Shown: positions 37,101 through 47,498 of the stretch, in pieces
How the letters are laid out: every line of letters begins with the position of its first letter
Position numbering within the stretch: position 1 is the stretch's first letter
From: Prochilodus magdalenae
Taxonomy: Eukaryota > Chordata > Actinopteri > Characiformes > Prochilodontidae
Reading direction: 5' to 3'
Assembly: GCA_024036415.1 (NCBI GenBank)
Contig: JAMWET010002875.1
Span: 43,501-107,500 of the forward strand
DNA: 64,000 nucleotides
Notes under the pieces: model-generated
Told to the model about the DNA's origin: nothing
The model's input: the letters and a program-made list of their open reading frames with translations, nothing else
Database searches by the model: none
Made by a program: the position numbers and the translations under genes

Positions 37101-37311
37101 GTATGGACCTCCAAACCTAAGGTATTTCAAAAGACCAACAGGTAAATTGAAAGAAATTATAAAGTGGGTGTAGAATGAAAATTATTTCTGTAACAGGGAA
37201 GTACACCTGAGCCGGTGCTCCGCAAACTGTTCCTCTTGCACCCAGCGTATCCCACAATCCTAATGCAGCTCATCAGCACCACAGACACAGCGCTAACAGC
37301 AACAGGTAACA

Positions 37312-37356
<45 letters not shown>

Positions 37357-39538
37357 AACACAAAGGAACAATTGCATGGTCATTAGCTTCCTGAGATTCC
37401 TGAGTTTTTAGGATGGATGTCACAAAGAATTACACTGGTAAAGTGAACACCACCGGTGCACTGTATTATTAACATATGTCTAAATGGACTACGTAGGTGG
37501 TTAAGCAGATCAAAAATTAAGCTTCTTCAACAAAGAATATATATTAACCATTACCAACAACTTTGTTTTCTATTTTATTTTGTACAGCCCATACAGTAAA
37601 ACACCAAATTATGCATTTTTTGATTTTTATTGACCTCTTAATTTTAAGTACTGGTTACCAAACAATGGCATACCATGCTTATATTATTGTTACCAAAAAT
37701 GTTATTTAACCTAGAGGCATTTTGGAATCAAGTGCTGAAGTAAAAATAGAACTCTTTGGCCATAATAAACAAAATAATTATCTAGAGTAAAAAAGGAACA
37801 ACATTTGATGAAAGGAATATCTAAACAGCTTTTAAACATGGGTAGTATATCATGGGTAGCTTTAACAGTAGATTCCACGATGCACTGACATACAGCAGTA
37901 TGTAAATTGACTATAAAGTGTCATTACCTTCATGTCACTATACCTTGAGCACGCTGGCCAGTGTTTAACCTCACTTTTTTTCTTATGATTTTGGTAGCAA
38001 TTTGGTGGCAAAAACACTTTGCGTATAACACATCCTTTGGTTGCTATATCAAATACCATTTACTAAACACCATTCACTTTTGCCCTCTGAAGGTGTTACT
38101 GGGCCTGTAATATGTTTCATCTTTTTTCCTTTAGCTTAATATATAGACTTTTTGCGTTCTTTTGTTAGTTTTAAATATGGGAGGACTCATTAACCTTCTC
38201 TCTCTTTGTCTTTAGTTAGCTATCACGATGTGAAGAAGGACTCCAACTACGTGGTGGTTCTGTCCCGACCTGTATCTGGCCTGGGTTTGGGGGCTCAGGT
38301 GGTGAAAAGTTTGAGTGTGAAAGTGTCTCTGACATCCGCTCTGATTGTCCATCTGGGGCAGGATGGCAAAGCCAGTGACCCACATACACCCACCACCTTC
38401 CACATCAACAAATTCTTCAAACAGTTGTCCTTCAGACAGGTGAGAAACTGCAGGAAATAGTGAATAGACTGACATCTAAAGGTTCCAGGAAATATATTTT
38501 AAATAAAAATATTTAACGTGTTTATATTAAACTAAAGTTATATTATACTGAATAATATGATGCTAAAAGTGGTATATCAAACATCAGTGGAGTAACACTA
38601 ATCTCAGAACTATTAAAACATTTTGTCCTACCTATGTATCATCAAAAAAAATAGGCTATTGGACACACCATCAACAGAACACCCCTACCTCAAAATCAGC
38701 AGGAAGTTCATGACAGTATTAAAGCTGCATGCGACAGATTATTGTAGGACACAGTTAGGAACCTCTACCACTGCATGCTGAGAGACACTACTACTGTATT
38801 TATAGCAAAAAAAAACCCATATCAGTCTAAATCTTTCACCATTAATTGTTCCTGGTAACCTTTATCTTCCTTCCAAATAGCATTGCATGTGACATTTCCT
38901 TTTGGGTGTAGCTATTCTTTTGATTATAAGTGCATTATACTTAAGTAAACACGACTGACATCCCTTAGCAGTCCCAGTCTGCTGTTTTAATAAAGCAGAA
39001 CTAAGCACGACAACAAGAGTGAGAAGAAGGCCAGTTATGATCATTCTTCTTTTAAAGTATAAAAATCCCATCAAGTAGAATAAAGAAACCCATGTTATTC
39101 AGTATCAAACTTTTATACCAAAACATCAGTCTCACTAGGATCAGTGAGCCAATAGGGATGCTTGTTTTAAAAATCTAGACTTAGGACTGTGTAAATTTGG
39201 CTGTCCATTTTTCCCCCTTTGATAATAATATCATTGTTTGTTGATTAGTCTGCTACATTCTGTAAATTTAGCACCGTCTACCAAATTCTTTTGCCAACTA
39301 TTGGTTTGTAATTTAAAATTAGATATAAAAAAAAAAATAAAAGTAGCATTTAGAAATCTGTATTAATTTCAGACATGAGTAACATTTAAAAGCTAACTAG
39401 TAATGGAAACTTAAATCCACCAATTAGCATTATGCTTAAGTCTAAATCATCATAGGTGAAGATGTGGTTATGCACTTACTGACACTATATAATACACTGT
39501 TATGTATAAAAAATGGACATTCTTTTTCTTTGCAGTGA
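19174..39538 (+). CDS. fam234b: FAM234B, single-pass membrane protein with FG-GAP-like ectodomain
   Basis: Thirteen coding exons: 19174-19210, 22764-23198, 24449-24571, 25555-25749, 26019-26134, 26268-26418, 27434-27572, 33308-33502, 35362-35440, 35541-35699, 37197-37305, 38216-38439 and the stop at 39536-39538; about 654 aa, slightly longer than the roughly 620 aa I recall for mammals. The N-terminus (LSRALKLPGKK, LGEYDPLTQADS, EEDDLVLN) is the FAM234B signature. A hydrophobic segment at about 115-137 ending MLCAFLVPC is the single membrane span after an acidic, Gly/Glu-rich cytosolic tail. The ectodomain has FG-GAP-like motifs (DVDGDGMEDVL near 168-178, NDAVPDLL, FNDDGVPDLL) and several N-glycosylation sequons. 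All phases join. Exon 3 has two usable donors (24560 and 24572). Exon 10 ends at a GC donor or a weak GT 15 bases on. Exon 13 contributes only the stop. Molecular function is not established. Confidence 0.92.
20579..20990 (-). repeat. possible dispersed repeat in FAM234B intron 1
   Basis: Sequence from TAACGGGGTTATTGCAGG through AGAAACATGGGTCAAAAC to GAGGGGGCGTTGATTGAC has the look of a teleost retroelement end that I have seen in other fish, but I cannot name the family. A 154-codon minus-strand open frame (20357-20821) overlaps it and is hydrophobic low-complexity, with no domain. Confidence 0.3.
21642..21890 (+). repeat. degenerate V-SINE-like repeat, sense
   Basis: Contains TGTCTCCCAGCAAGAAGG, GGTCCTTTCTGTGTGGAA, TTTGCATGTTCTCCCTGTG and CCCTGGGATGGATTGGTG, the recognisable order of a common teleost SINE-like repeat. 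It is diverged by many substitutions and lies in FAM234B intron 1. It is in the orientation opposite to the relative at 17205-17400. Confidence 0.7.
24738..24870 (+). repeat. fragment of the AATCAGACATAATATTA repeat family
   Basis: CAGGTATTATTTGAGTGATG, CCCTGCAGTGACACTGATG and TTGCTGGAATGG follow the internal order of a palindromic dispersed family common in otophysans. Other pieces lie at 62203-62421 and 63778-64000. It sits in FAM234B intron 3. Confidence 0.55.
27684..29229 (-). mobile_element. Tc1 element (CACTATATGGCCAAAAA ends), split by a hAT MITE
   Basis: Bounded by TA-CACTATATGGCC on the left and GCAATATAGTG-TA on the right. The minus strand carries pieces of transposase: the plus-strand phrases TTCTTCCACACCAAACTTG, CAATGCAGTCAGACAAGTAC and CTCTAGAGTTCCGTGGCGG are the reverse complement of conserved coding regions. 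Without the 620-bp insertion at 28130-28749 the remaining 926 bp is shorter than a full Tc1, so the copy also has internal deletions and no open transposase. It sits in FAM234B intron 7. Confidence 0.85.
28130..28749. mobile_element. non-autonomous hAT element (MITE) inside the Tc1
   Basis: Starts TAGGGCTG and ends CAGCCCTA, the usual hAT termini. It is flanked by AAAACGAC at 28122-28129 and AAAATGAC at 28750-28757, an 8-bp target duplication with one mismatch. Subterminal AGTCGAATCG-type repeats occur in both halves. It has no transposase and depends on hAT machinery supplied elsewhere. Its right end plus the adjoining Tc1 flank are duplicated at 31328-31411. Confidence 0.85.
29239..30839 (-). 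mobile_element. nearly intact Tc1 element with long inverted repeats
   Basis: A 1601-bp element flanked by TA at 29237-29238 and 30840-30841. Termini CAGTGGGG(G)TGCGAAAG are inverted, and similarity between the ends extends about 200 bp inward (AGCATTGATTGTTTGG and CCAAACAATCAATGCT; GTGTGCAATAATTG and CAATTATTGCACAC). It lies only a few bases from the end of the preceding Tc1 (27684-29229), so two elements used neighbouring TA sites. It is inside FAM234B intron 7, antisense to the gene. Confidence 0.9.
29468..30449 (-). pseudogene. Tc1 transposase, complete catalytic triad, one late frameshift
   Basis: Starts MGVSKQLPNDLKTKIV and shows the N-terminal paired-like DNA-binding domain (RKLSQRFQLSVSTVRNIVRK; then RSGRRRKISNKQKRR), followed by a DDE domain. 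Catalytic residues are Asp150 (LWTDETK), Asp241 (FQQDNDPKH) and Glu276 (SPDLNIIE), with 34 residues between the last two, i.e. DD34E. Just after Glu276 a small indel shifts the frame. The alternative frame continues with WCHLKRAVHARKP, RSYRKRLEAVIS and KGGSTKY to a stop at 29468-29470, the normal Tc1 C-terminus. In the shifted frame the protein stops at 29562 after 295 aa. Otherwise it is open throughout, so this was active recently. Confidence 0.85.
30855..31310 (+). repeat. diverged relative of the 45-49 kb element
   Basis: Contains ACAGCCGCAAGTTG, AATGATCAGGGGCCTTC followed by TTTGACCTCT, and GACATGACATGTAATTACAA. Matching phrases in the same order lie in the element at 47499-49557 (GCCGCAAGCGGC; TTGATCAGGGGCCTGAG; ACACAACATGTAATTACAA). 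Spacing is shortened and divergence is high. Confidence 0.6.
31328..31411 (+). repeat. duplicate of the hAT-right-end/Tc1 junction
   Basis: Repeats about 84 bp of 28689-28772 with a few substitutions: GTCGACTTAAAGGGTCTCC, the CAGCCCTA hAT end, the AAAATGAC target duplication and ACACCATAATCCCC of the Tc1 flank. It lacks the rest of either element. Confidence 0.85.
31600..32440 (+). mobile_element. internally deleted Tc1 derivative
   Basis: The 5' part (AATGTAAATAAAAACAGAAT, TATTTTATTCACAATAGAA, TGGAAGAGTAAGTGGTACT) and the 3' part (TTTGCAAATAATTGAATTC, TGTTTTTATTTATAAGAC) are inverted counterparts typical of a Tc1 group with roughly 200-bp terminal inverted repeats. Between them, remnants of the transposase C-terminal half are readable (TACACTCCAGACCTTTTACC, AACATTTGGTGCATCATGAA, AACTCCAGCAAAAAAACTG). 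The DNA-binding half and part of the catalytic core are deleted: GTGGTCAGATGAATCA follows almost directly after the 5' repeat. No functional protein remains. Confidence 0.75.
32500..32740 (-). pseudogene. possible fragment of another Tc1-like transposase
   Basis: The minus-strand frame includes GESHFCLGGDDHQIHVWGH, resembling the DESRFCLGGDDNRVRVW block around the first catalytic Asp of an IS630/Tc1 group, with Asp replaced by Gly-Glu-Ser. The frame spans under 90 codons and no ends were found. It lies in FAM234B intron 7. Confidence 0.4.
32741..33307. other. 3' part of FAM234B intron 7
   Basis: AT-rich intronic DNA leading to the CTTTTAG acceptor of exon 8. No element ends are recognisable. 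Confidence 0.5.
33925..34905 (+). mobile_element. chimeric degraded Tc1 sequence
   Basis: 33938-34190 reads as the N-terminal half of one Tc1 transposase (KEIPETTKIGLGTVQCIITK, then SLKHLVK after a frame break). At about 34193 it changes to the family of the 14044 element (TACCTGGACCCTACAGAGGT), whose frame at 34252-34584 gives FRAVSPN-like and MNVSDQTIKNQLHEGGF blocks. Deletions remove most of the DDE domain before SPDLNP-like coding near 34830. It marks either a recombination between two copies or one element landing in another. It lies in FAM234B intron 8. Confidence 0.6.
36086..36245 (+). repeat. degenerate copy of the 8656 repeat family
   Basis: TGAGCAAACCAAGAGTGACAG, AGAGGAACCAGGACCC and GGGACCCCATCCCTCTTC match the order of the GGCGACAGTGG family at 8740-8880 in the same orientation. 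It lies in FAM234B intron 10. Confidence 0.6.
37310..37354. repeat. (AC)n microsatellite
   Basis: A run of about 20 AC units begins a few bases after the donor of FAM234B exon 11. It is a possible length polymorphism close to a splice site. Confidence 0.95.
38715..38950 (+). mobile_element. Tc1-like C-terminal relic, uninterrupted copy
   Basis: ACAGTTAGGAACCTCTACCA, CCCATATCAGTCTAAATC, TTAATTGTTCCTGGTAACC and TTCCTTTTGGGTGTAGC run without a break. The same sequence is split by the LINE tail at 15920-16375. It lies in FAM234B intron 12. Confidence 0.6.
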
Positions 39539-40705
39539 GAGGCTGTTAAAGCTCCTTCATCATCTGTTGTCTCCAAGCATGCAGATTCCCAACCACATCC
39601 ATTTGCACCTGTTCATGTGACCACAGCTTTTAAATTTCCTTTAGTTTGCAGCATGTTGTAAGATTTAGCAGCTCGCTACCTGAGTGGGCAATGCACTTTG
39701 TTCATAAGTGCGATTGTATTTATTAGTATTTATTTAATGGTGACCAGACTGGGCCAGTAAGACCACTAATAATGGTATGTGATCCAATGACTGGAAACTT
39801 TGTGTGATTTTAAAGAAATGTGTATATATGGGATAAATGACACTGAACATGTTCAGAACGTAGTGTAAATATAATATTTAACCCGTGGTATTCAGTTTAG
39901 GAAATCTGTTTTTACTTCTTATTTGGATTATCTGGGAAACGTTTGTCAGAATTTATTTTTTGCATAATTCAAACACTCAGATGTAAACAAAGTCATTCAG
40001 AATGATTTTATGTGACTCTGATTTACTTAAAATGTTTGTGAGAGGAACCAGGGGTCTACAGAACAAATACAGTAAATTTGCTTACTATTCAAACGACCAG
40101 TTAACCTAGACATGTTTTCTGAGTTTTTAAATGTAATGTTTAATTTAAAAAAAAATTATTTGGGTAGTGCTTTTTTTCACCAAAGGTTATAGGCCAAAAT
40201 ATTATTTCAAACTAAATTAGTATTTCAGACAGCAGGCAGCACATTATTTTGTGTAACAGCTTTTTGAGTTTTTATACCCCTTAAACTATTCAGGGGTCTG
40301 TTTCTCATCACCAGCACTGTAAACTTTTTAGACTCAATTTTAGACACAAATTTCTTAAGAACGGAGCATTTTACATCAAACCACTTTGAATGACTTTGCA
40401 GAAATGCAGAAATGTCTGCGTATTGTCTTTAGTGTTGTACTTTTTTCTTTATCACTCTTACTAATGTTCTTTTAACTTGGCGAACTCAGTGACTGTGTTA
40501 ATATGTAGATATGTGACTCTACTGGATAGTACATCTATTTATTAAACTCATCAGTGCACTGAAAACATGCTCTTCCTGCAGTTTTTGGTTGAGAAACTAA
40601 ACCAAGCTCTTGTAATGTAAAGAATTTTGTTCTGTTTGAAAAGAGTTTATTTGACTGCAACAATTTGACAACAACCGAACAATAAAGATAATGGCTGCTA
40701 ACGAC
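39539..40705 (+). terminator. fam234b: FAM234B 3' UTR and polyadenylation signal
   Basis: Following the stop codon is about 1.1 kb of AT-rich DNA without exons or clear transposons, ending at AATAAA (40681-40686). Cleavage would fall near 40700. No earlier canonical AATAAA was noticed in this stretch. The whole UTR is in exon 13. Confidence 0.55.
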
Positions 40706-43620
40706 TGTGTACAAATACATTATTTAACAGGTTTGTTCCTTTCTTATTACTGTGCTTACAATACAGTCATTGTCATTGGAGCACTAAAAAACACTTTCAG
40801 AGAGGGGGAACATTTTGCATACATATTCTAGGTTACATTGTCCAACAGAACTGATACTGTGCTGTGAAATATCAGTGTTTTTCCTTTGGTGACATAGCAC
40901 AAAAACATTCATGAAAAAAAAAAAAAAAAACTCTGAGCACTGATGCAAAAAAAGGAAAACAATTCCTATAATTACTAATAATTATTTTTTGTTCTTATTA
41001 TATTATTGTCTGGGGACACATCATGTTGCCAGTGTTTGTGTATAAGAGTGTGTCTGTTTAAGTGTGTACAAATGTGTACAACAGGGTCTGATCTTTAGAA
41101 CAGGGTTATCGTCAGGGTTGTAAAACCTACAGGTAAAGGTCAAATACCTGTAGGCAATAATTGGTTAGGGGAACTGACCATCCAATAAAACAACACAGGA
41201 ATACACACTCTTAGTACATTAAGGGAGGGGGGGGTGAAACGTTTTCTTTTTGGACAAGAGCCAAGACTCAACTGCGATCAATTCTCCAGCCATCCCCTGG
41301 TTCTCCCTTCAGTGCAAAAAAGAAAGAATCAATTCCAGCACCCCGAGATTCCAAACACTGTCTCTCGGTTGGGCATAAGTAATGTGGGTGGGCATGTACT
41401 ATTCCATCCCATTCATTATTTTTAGGAAAACTCCAGAAAAATATGTAGCTATGCAGAAACTGTGTGCCTGATGAAAAAGATGCATACAAACACACCATTC
41501 CCGATCAGATCAAACATTTTGTCAATCCAACACTGTCTGCTATTTTGGTTGTGTTCTCTTTTTTGTATTTTGCATTTGCGTTCTATGTTTTAAGCAGTTG
41601 TTTTATAACCTGTCAGCAATTATTGTAATGTTATTGTAAATAATGTTTCATAAGTAATTCTGATTATTAACATAAAGCAGCTACACAGTTGGGTGGCCAC
41701 TGTTGCTGGGAGCTTCTGTAGTTTGTTTCTCTGGGGAATATTGCTCGCTTGAATGGGAGTCAACACAGTTGTTACTGGTGTATCGTGGCTACTTCTAAAA
41801 TGCTCCTCCATTTGGTGCCTTATATTAGTTTTTTTTCCTTCCGATAATAACATATACAGAGTTCAGTTTTTCTGTGGGTTTGCATAGCTGCACAGCTGGC
41901 AATGCTTGGTTACACAGAGACCTAGAATTACTGCTGTTTAGAAAGACCTTTGCACCACACAAAGATCAACCACATCTCACTTTGACATCTACTTAACAGT
42001 TACTTAATAAATCTGTCATCAGTGAGTACCGATGTGTAAACAAGTCTAATAATATTATTATATGACATTCTATTTCCTCATCAATTTTACTGCAACAAAT
42101 ACAAACACTACATCATTTATGTTTTGAGGATATATGTACTGGAAAAAAATACCTAAAATATATGGAGTTAATTTTGTTGCAAATCATGAGAACAATTAAC
42201 AGAACAATTCTAACACTGTTTGATTATTGAGGGAAATGCTGTTTCAGGGCATTTCTTATGAGTCTTACCAGGACATGTTTTGAAGCAAGACATGATGTGT
42301 CCAAGCAGACGAGAGGGCTCCCCCTACAGTTACTTCAGTAGATGACCTCTGCCCTGGTTCCTCTTTTCTAACTGACATCCATCAGAACCGACTAGAAGTA
42401 GACTATGTTCAAGTTTTGTGCCATATAGATAATTTGTCTTAATGAATAAAAGAACAGCCAAATCCTACACCTGCTTGATTGCGTTGCTGGAGCCTGGAGC
42501 TGTTCTAGGTTCAGATTGTAGCGCTTTTATTCTGGGAAATCTTCACTAAAAAAGTGATTTAAAAAAAAATCAGATTTTTTTTCTTGATGAATGATTACTT
42601 CTGGCTGGTTTCTCAGCAGGATTGGCCAGTGATTACATTTCTGCTCAAATACAGTCACTGCAAGTTTAAAGCACCACACATTTTGGAACGTTTACCTTAA
42701 ATATCAACTTTAAACAAAGTCTCTGTGCATTGCATTTACATTTTTCACTTTAATAATTGCATTTCAAATACTCAACCATGTTTAAAGGAAGCACACAGTG
42801 AAAACTTTGTCATTATACCAATACAGATTTGTACAGTATAACAAATCAGAAATGCACTTCTCCAGTGCAGTGAATTAAAAAAATAGATAAATATTAATTG
42901 CAGTGCAAGGGCAAAAAACATTTATATTGAGTCGAAAACAAATATTTTGTATGACTGATAAATTCAATTTCATTACGTTGAGCCAGTGTTTTACTTTTTT
43001 CAGTGTAAGGTAAAGAAATCCTTTTTAGAACTTCAAACTATGAATCCTTCACAGAGAATATGCTGTAACAAAACGCTAAGTATAAGTCTGAAGTCACGGA
43101 TATATACTGTAGTATAATGGTAATACGTTACTAACAATAAAATTACTTCAAAAGCCCACAAAAGAACAGTATTAACGCTAAAGCTAAAGAACTAAAATAC
43201 AAGTGGCTAACAGTCATTTCTTGAACAATAATTAAGACGGTAAGCTAGCCAACTAACTACCTGATTGATTTATGTGACAACGCTAAAAACGTACAAATAT
43301 TAAAACACCATGTACGTAGTTCAAAGGAACCAGACTTGTGTTACGTTTTTGCAACTATTCATACGACAAAATCTTCATAAGAGGATGATGTTCGCTATTT
43401 GTATACTGCAAACAATTTATACCCCCTTCAAAACAGAACTTCTGTTGTTTAAGATGGCGACAATGCAGCCCGTTACTGGAATTGCTGTGGTTTATGTCAT
43501 AACAAATAACATTTCCTGTGGCAAAATCAATTACTCCTAATATGGCTTAAAGGAAGTTTTGGTAGAGATCTGGATCACCTGTGCCTGTGGACAGGTGTGA
43601 CTGTGTTAGCCTACATTTAA
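40706..43620. other. intergenic DNA, no gene recognised
   Basis: About 2.9 kb of AT-rich DNA with homopolymer runs (40917-40930). Open frames such as 41234-41425 and 43310-43540 show no domain. A short stretch at about 42808-42850 (GTCATTATACCAATACAG, GTACAGTATAACAAAT) matches 43718-43762 and looks like the end of a LINE copy. Confidence 0.45.
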
Positions 43621-43694
43621 TGGATGTTTTTGTCACTCACCAACTGTTTTACATCTGCCTTATATCTACACTTATTGTCTAGTTTACCAGCTCC

Positions 43695-43828
43695 ACTGAT
43701 CAATTCAATTCAATTCTATTGTCATTATACCAATACAGGGTTGTACTGTATAACGAAACACGGTTGTAGAATATATATATATATATATATTTTTTTCTCA
43801 AGTGCACTGGTGAAGGAGCCTATATATA
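43695..43828. repeat. LINE-end-like fragment with (TA)n
   Basis: CAATTCAATTCAATTCTATTG followed by TCATTATACCAATACAGGG and GTACTGTATAACGAAACAC is typical of teleost LINE 3' termini, and is similar to 42808-42850. A (TA)n run at about 43770-43791 follows, then a second short TATATATATA run abuts the Tc1 at 43829. Confidence 0.5.
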
Positions 43829-44838
43829 TACTGCTCAAAAAAATAAAGGGAACACTTTGAAAACACATCCGATCTCAATGGGAAAAAAATCATGCAGAAT
43901 ATCTTTCCTCATATAGACTGGGTAATTAGGGTGTTAGGAATGACCACAAAAAAATGTGTTTGGAAAGGATGCCACATCGTTTGATGGAAATGAAAATGAT
44001 CACTCTACAGAGGGTTGAATTCAAAGACACCCTAAAAATCAAAGCAAAAAAACGATGCAGAAGGCTCGTCCATTTAACCAAAATTCCATTGCAGCAACTC
44101 AAAATGGTACTCAGTAGTTTGTATGGCCCCCACACGCTTGTATGCAACGTGGGGGCATGCTCTTAATGAGACGACGGATGGTGTCTGAAGTGCACCCTGG
44201 TGGCGTCGGATGGACCGGAACATAATGTTCCAGAGGTGTTCTATTGGATTTAGGTCAGGTGGGCCAGTCCTTCATTCCTTCATTCTCCAAAAACTGCCTG
44301 CATACTCTCACCACATGAGGCCGAGCATTGTTGTGCACCAGGAGGAACCCAGGACCCACTGCACCCGTTCACCACCAAACCAGTCATGCTGAATGATGTT
44401 GCAGGCGGCATAACATTCTCCACGGCGTCTCCAGAGCCTGTCACGTCTGTCACATGTGCTCAGGTAAAACCTGCTCTCATCTGTGAAAAGCACAAGGCGC
44501 CTGTGGCGGATCTGCCAATTCTGGTGTTCTGTGGCAAATGCCAATCAAGCTCTACGGTGCTGGCCAGTGAGCACAGGGCCCACTACAGGACGTCGGGCCC
44601 TCAGGCCACCCTCATAAGGTCTGTTTCCTGATTGTTTGGTCAGACACATTCACAGCAGTAGAGCTCTGGCAGTGCTTATCTTGTTCCTCCTTGCACAAAA
44701 GAGCAGATACCGGGCCTGCTGAGGGGTTAAGGACCTTCTACAGCCTTGTCCACTGCCTGTCTCCTGGTATCTCCACCATACTCTTAAGACTGTGCTGGGA
44801 GACACAGCAAACCTTGTGGCAATGGCACATATTGATGT
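43829..44838 (-). mobile_element. deleted and truncated Tc1 copy (14044 family)
   Basis: Begins CTGCTCAAAAAAATAAAGGG next to a TA-rich tract and keeps the family's canonical terminus better than the 14044 copy. On the minus strand the transposase keeps the first catalytic Asp (FTDESRF). About 130 bp then are deleted after WFGGERV, and the frame-shifted remainder still encodes HNNARPH with Asn at the second catalytic position, as in the 14044 copy. The 5' end of the coding strand is truncated at about 44838, just inside the helix-turn-helix region. Confidence 0.8.
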
Positions 44839-45007
44839 CTTTGTATATTCTGTATTATATGTATATTTTGTGTATTTTGTAATTATTTAATATAACTCTT
44901 TTATATCTCTTATTTTAATGTTTAGTATGTACTGTATATAATGTTGTCCTGATGTAGAGTGTCTACCTGAGTCTCACCACAAGCATTTCAATGCATAAAT
45001 GTCCTGA

Positions 45008-45014
45008 CATAGAC

Positions 45015-45063
<49 letters not shown>

Positions 45064-45140
45064 CTTTATTGATCCCGAAGGAAATTTAGCAGCCAGTAGC
45101 GGTTTTACAAAAAACAGCACAGATACAAATACAAATACAA
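45008..45140 (-). mobile_element. LINE 3' terminus with (GATA)n, outer part of a split copy
   Basis: A GATA run (about 45016-45062) leads into ACTTTATTGATCCCGAAGG, a hallmark of teleost LINE 3' ends, then GCAGCCAGTAGCGGTTTTAC. The copy is interrupted at about 45146 by the tandem elements and appears to resume at about 49790. The sense strand is minus. Confidence 0.7.
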
Positions 45141-45146
45141 AATATA

Positions 45147-47498
45147 GCCGCAAGCGGCAATTGAGGGTCCTAGCACGTCATAAGTCCACTGAGGCCTTTT
45201 GGACCAGCAAGGCCTCACAAGGCCTAAAGCAGTTCGGACCTTGTTTCTAGATCTATAAAGATAATACAGGTTTAACAGCTCAGGCAGTTTTCATGTCATT
45301 AGGAACCATGTCATTCGTTTGTATTTATCAAAAAAGGAACATCTCACTTTCAGCTCAGTGCTGAAATGGGTCAAAATAGCAGACCAGTAGTCCATTTTCT
45401 GACAAAACATGTAATTACAAAGTTGTGCAGGAATAAGAGCTGAATCAAATGACATTGGAGGTTTGGCTATAGATTTTGTAATAACATTGTAATAAGCATT
45501 TTAGTGATTTTAAGTGTTTTTAGATGCTATAGGGCCCCCTAAAGGCCAAACTGCAGCAATTTTAGTACAACTCATCAGAGTCTTAGTTGCCACATATCTG
45601 TAAAATACTACATTGATCCGAGAAAAGACTGAGAAGTTATAGCAATATAGGCTGTAAATTCCAAGGACGCAGTAGTTTGTTGATTTATAGAGGCCATGTT
45701 AAGTACAAAAGTCAACTTTTTTTTGATAATTATTTACCTAGAGACTTCACAGAGTATTTTAAGACTGGTTTGGAATGGCTATGATCAAAATCCAGGGACT
45801 AGTTCGAAAAGTAGCATTTTTAAACCGTTAAAGATTAAAAAATAAGTATACATTTTTTAAACACAATTGTTTTTACAAAATTGTTTGGAATACTCCAGTG
45901 CATGAAAAGAATGCATTTATTTGCGATTAGGGTGAAATTTATATGAGATATACTTGATTTTCCAAAATAGCGCCACAACATATAAAACCCTTGGTTTTAT
46001 AAGCTGTAATTTTGGAACAAATATGTCAAAATAGCACACCAGTAGTCCATTTTCTGACACAACATGTAATTACAAAGTTGTGCAGGACTGAGAGCTGAAT
46101 CAAATGACATCAGAGGTTTGGCTATAGATTATGTAATAACATTGTAATAAGCATTTTAGTGATTTGTAGTGTTTTTTAGGGCTATAGCGCCCCCTAAAGG
46201 CCAAACTGCACCAAACTTTGTACATGTCATCAGACTCTTACTTGCCACATGTGAATAAAATGCTGACTTGATCTGAGAAAAGACTGAGGAGTTATAGCGA
46301 TATAGGCTGTAAATTCCAAGGCCGCAGTGGTTTGTTGATTTATAGAAGCCATGTTAAGTAAAAAAGTCAACTTTTTTTTGATAATTATTTACCTAGAGAC
46401 TCCACAGAGTATTTTAAGACCAGTTTGGAATGGCTATGATGATCAAAATCCAGGGACTAGTTCGAAAAGTAGGATTTTTAAACTGTTAAAGATTGAAAAA
46501 TAACTATACATTTTTTTAACACAATTGTGTTTACAAAATTGTTTGGAATACTATAGTGCATTAAAGGCATGCATTTATTTGAGATTTGGGTGAAATTTAT
46601 ATGAGATATACTTGATTTTCCGAAATAGCGCCACCTTGTGGCCAAATCTTTCGATATTTTACTGGCTGTTAAGAAGTGCCTCCAAACACACACCAATCAA
46701 GTTTCATGCTGATTGGTTAATGTTAAGCCTGTCAAATGCCTACTGAAAGCTGATTGGCTAATGGCGTCCATAAATTTTGATGTATCAAATCATCCTTAAA
46801 GATTCACTTATAGACTGTGTCAAAGACGAAGCCTACAAAATTCCAGCTCAATCGGAGTTACGGTTGCTGAGAAACAGTTATGTAGCCTTTATAGCGCCCC
46901 CTATCAATCTAACTGCACCAAAATCGATAGGCCACCTCAGAATCTAGTCCTGAACCAAATTCCAAAGTTTCAAATTTTTTGGGTGAACCACTTTTGAGTT
47001 ACAGAGTGTTAAATTAATTAAGTATTTTCTCGAAAGGGTTAATTTGCATATTTCGGCCATCTTGTTTACAAAAGTCGACATGTTTTTGATAATTATTGAG
47101 GTTCAGTGTCTAGAGAATTTTTTGAGATTTTTTTCAGAATTTTCGGGCTTAAACCCCAAGACTAGTTCGCAAAAGTAGGTTTTGCATATTATGCTAATTA
47201 GAAAAAGATCTAAGTAGGCGGAGCTTAATGGTCTAAATGGCAAAGTGATAGGTTTTGACCCAAAGAACCTGGGAAAAATTTCATTTTGTCTGGCAAAATT
47301 TTGGGTTAGGAGATTTAACCCAAAACGTATTTTTGTTTGCTATAGCGCCACCTTGAGGCCAGTTGGTGCCATTCTTTGTGGCTGAGTCATTTCACTGATT
47401 CTGTACCTTCAGTCCAAGTTTGGTGTCTCTAGGCCTTACGGTCTTTGCTCTACAACGCGTTTCAGCCGAGAAAAAGAATAATAATAATAAGAAATATA
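45147..47498 (+). mobile_element. tandem element copy 1 (GCCGCAAGCGGC start)
   Basis: Begins with the hairpin GCCGCAAGCGGC, then AGGGTCCTAGCACGT (45164-45178), the inverse of the 3' terminal ACGTGCTAGGACCCT at 49592-49606. The interior is non-coding and made of diverged subrepeats: blocks beginning near CCAGTAGTCCATTTTCTGAC occur at 45387 and 46030, and GCGCCCCCTAAAGGCC and GCGCCACCTTG motifs recur. It ends GAATAATAATAATAAG and passes directly into copy 2 without the 3' terminus. I recognise GCCGCAAGCGGC and GCGCCCCCTA elements as common in teleosts. The class is inferred to be Helentron-like (HINE). Confidence 0.75.
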
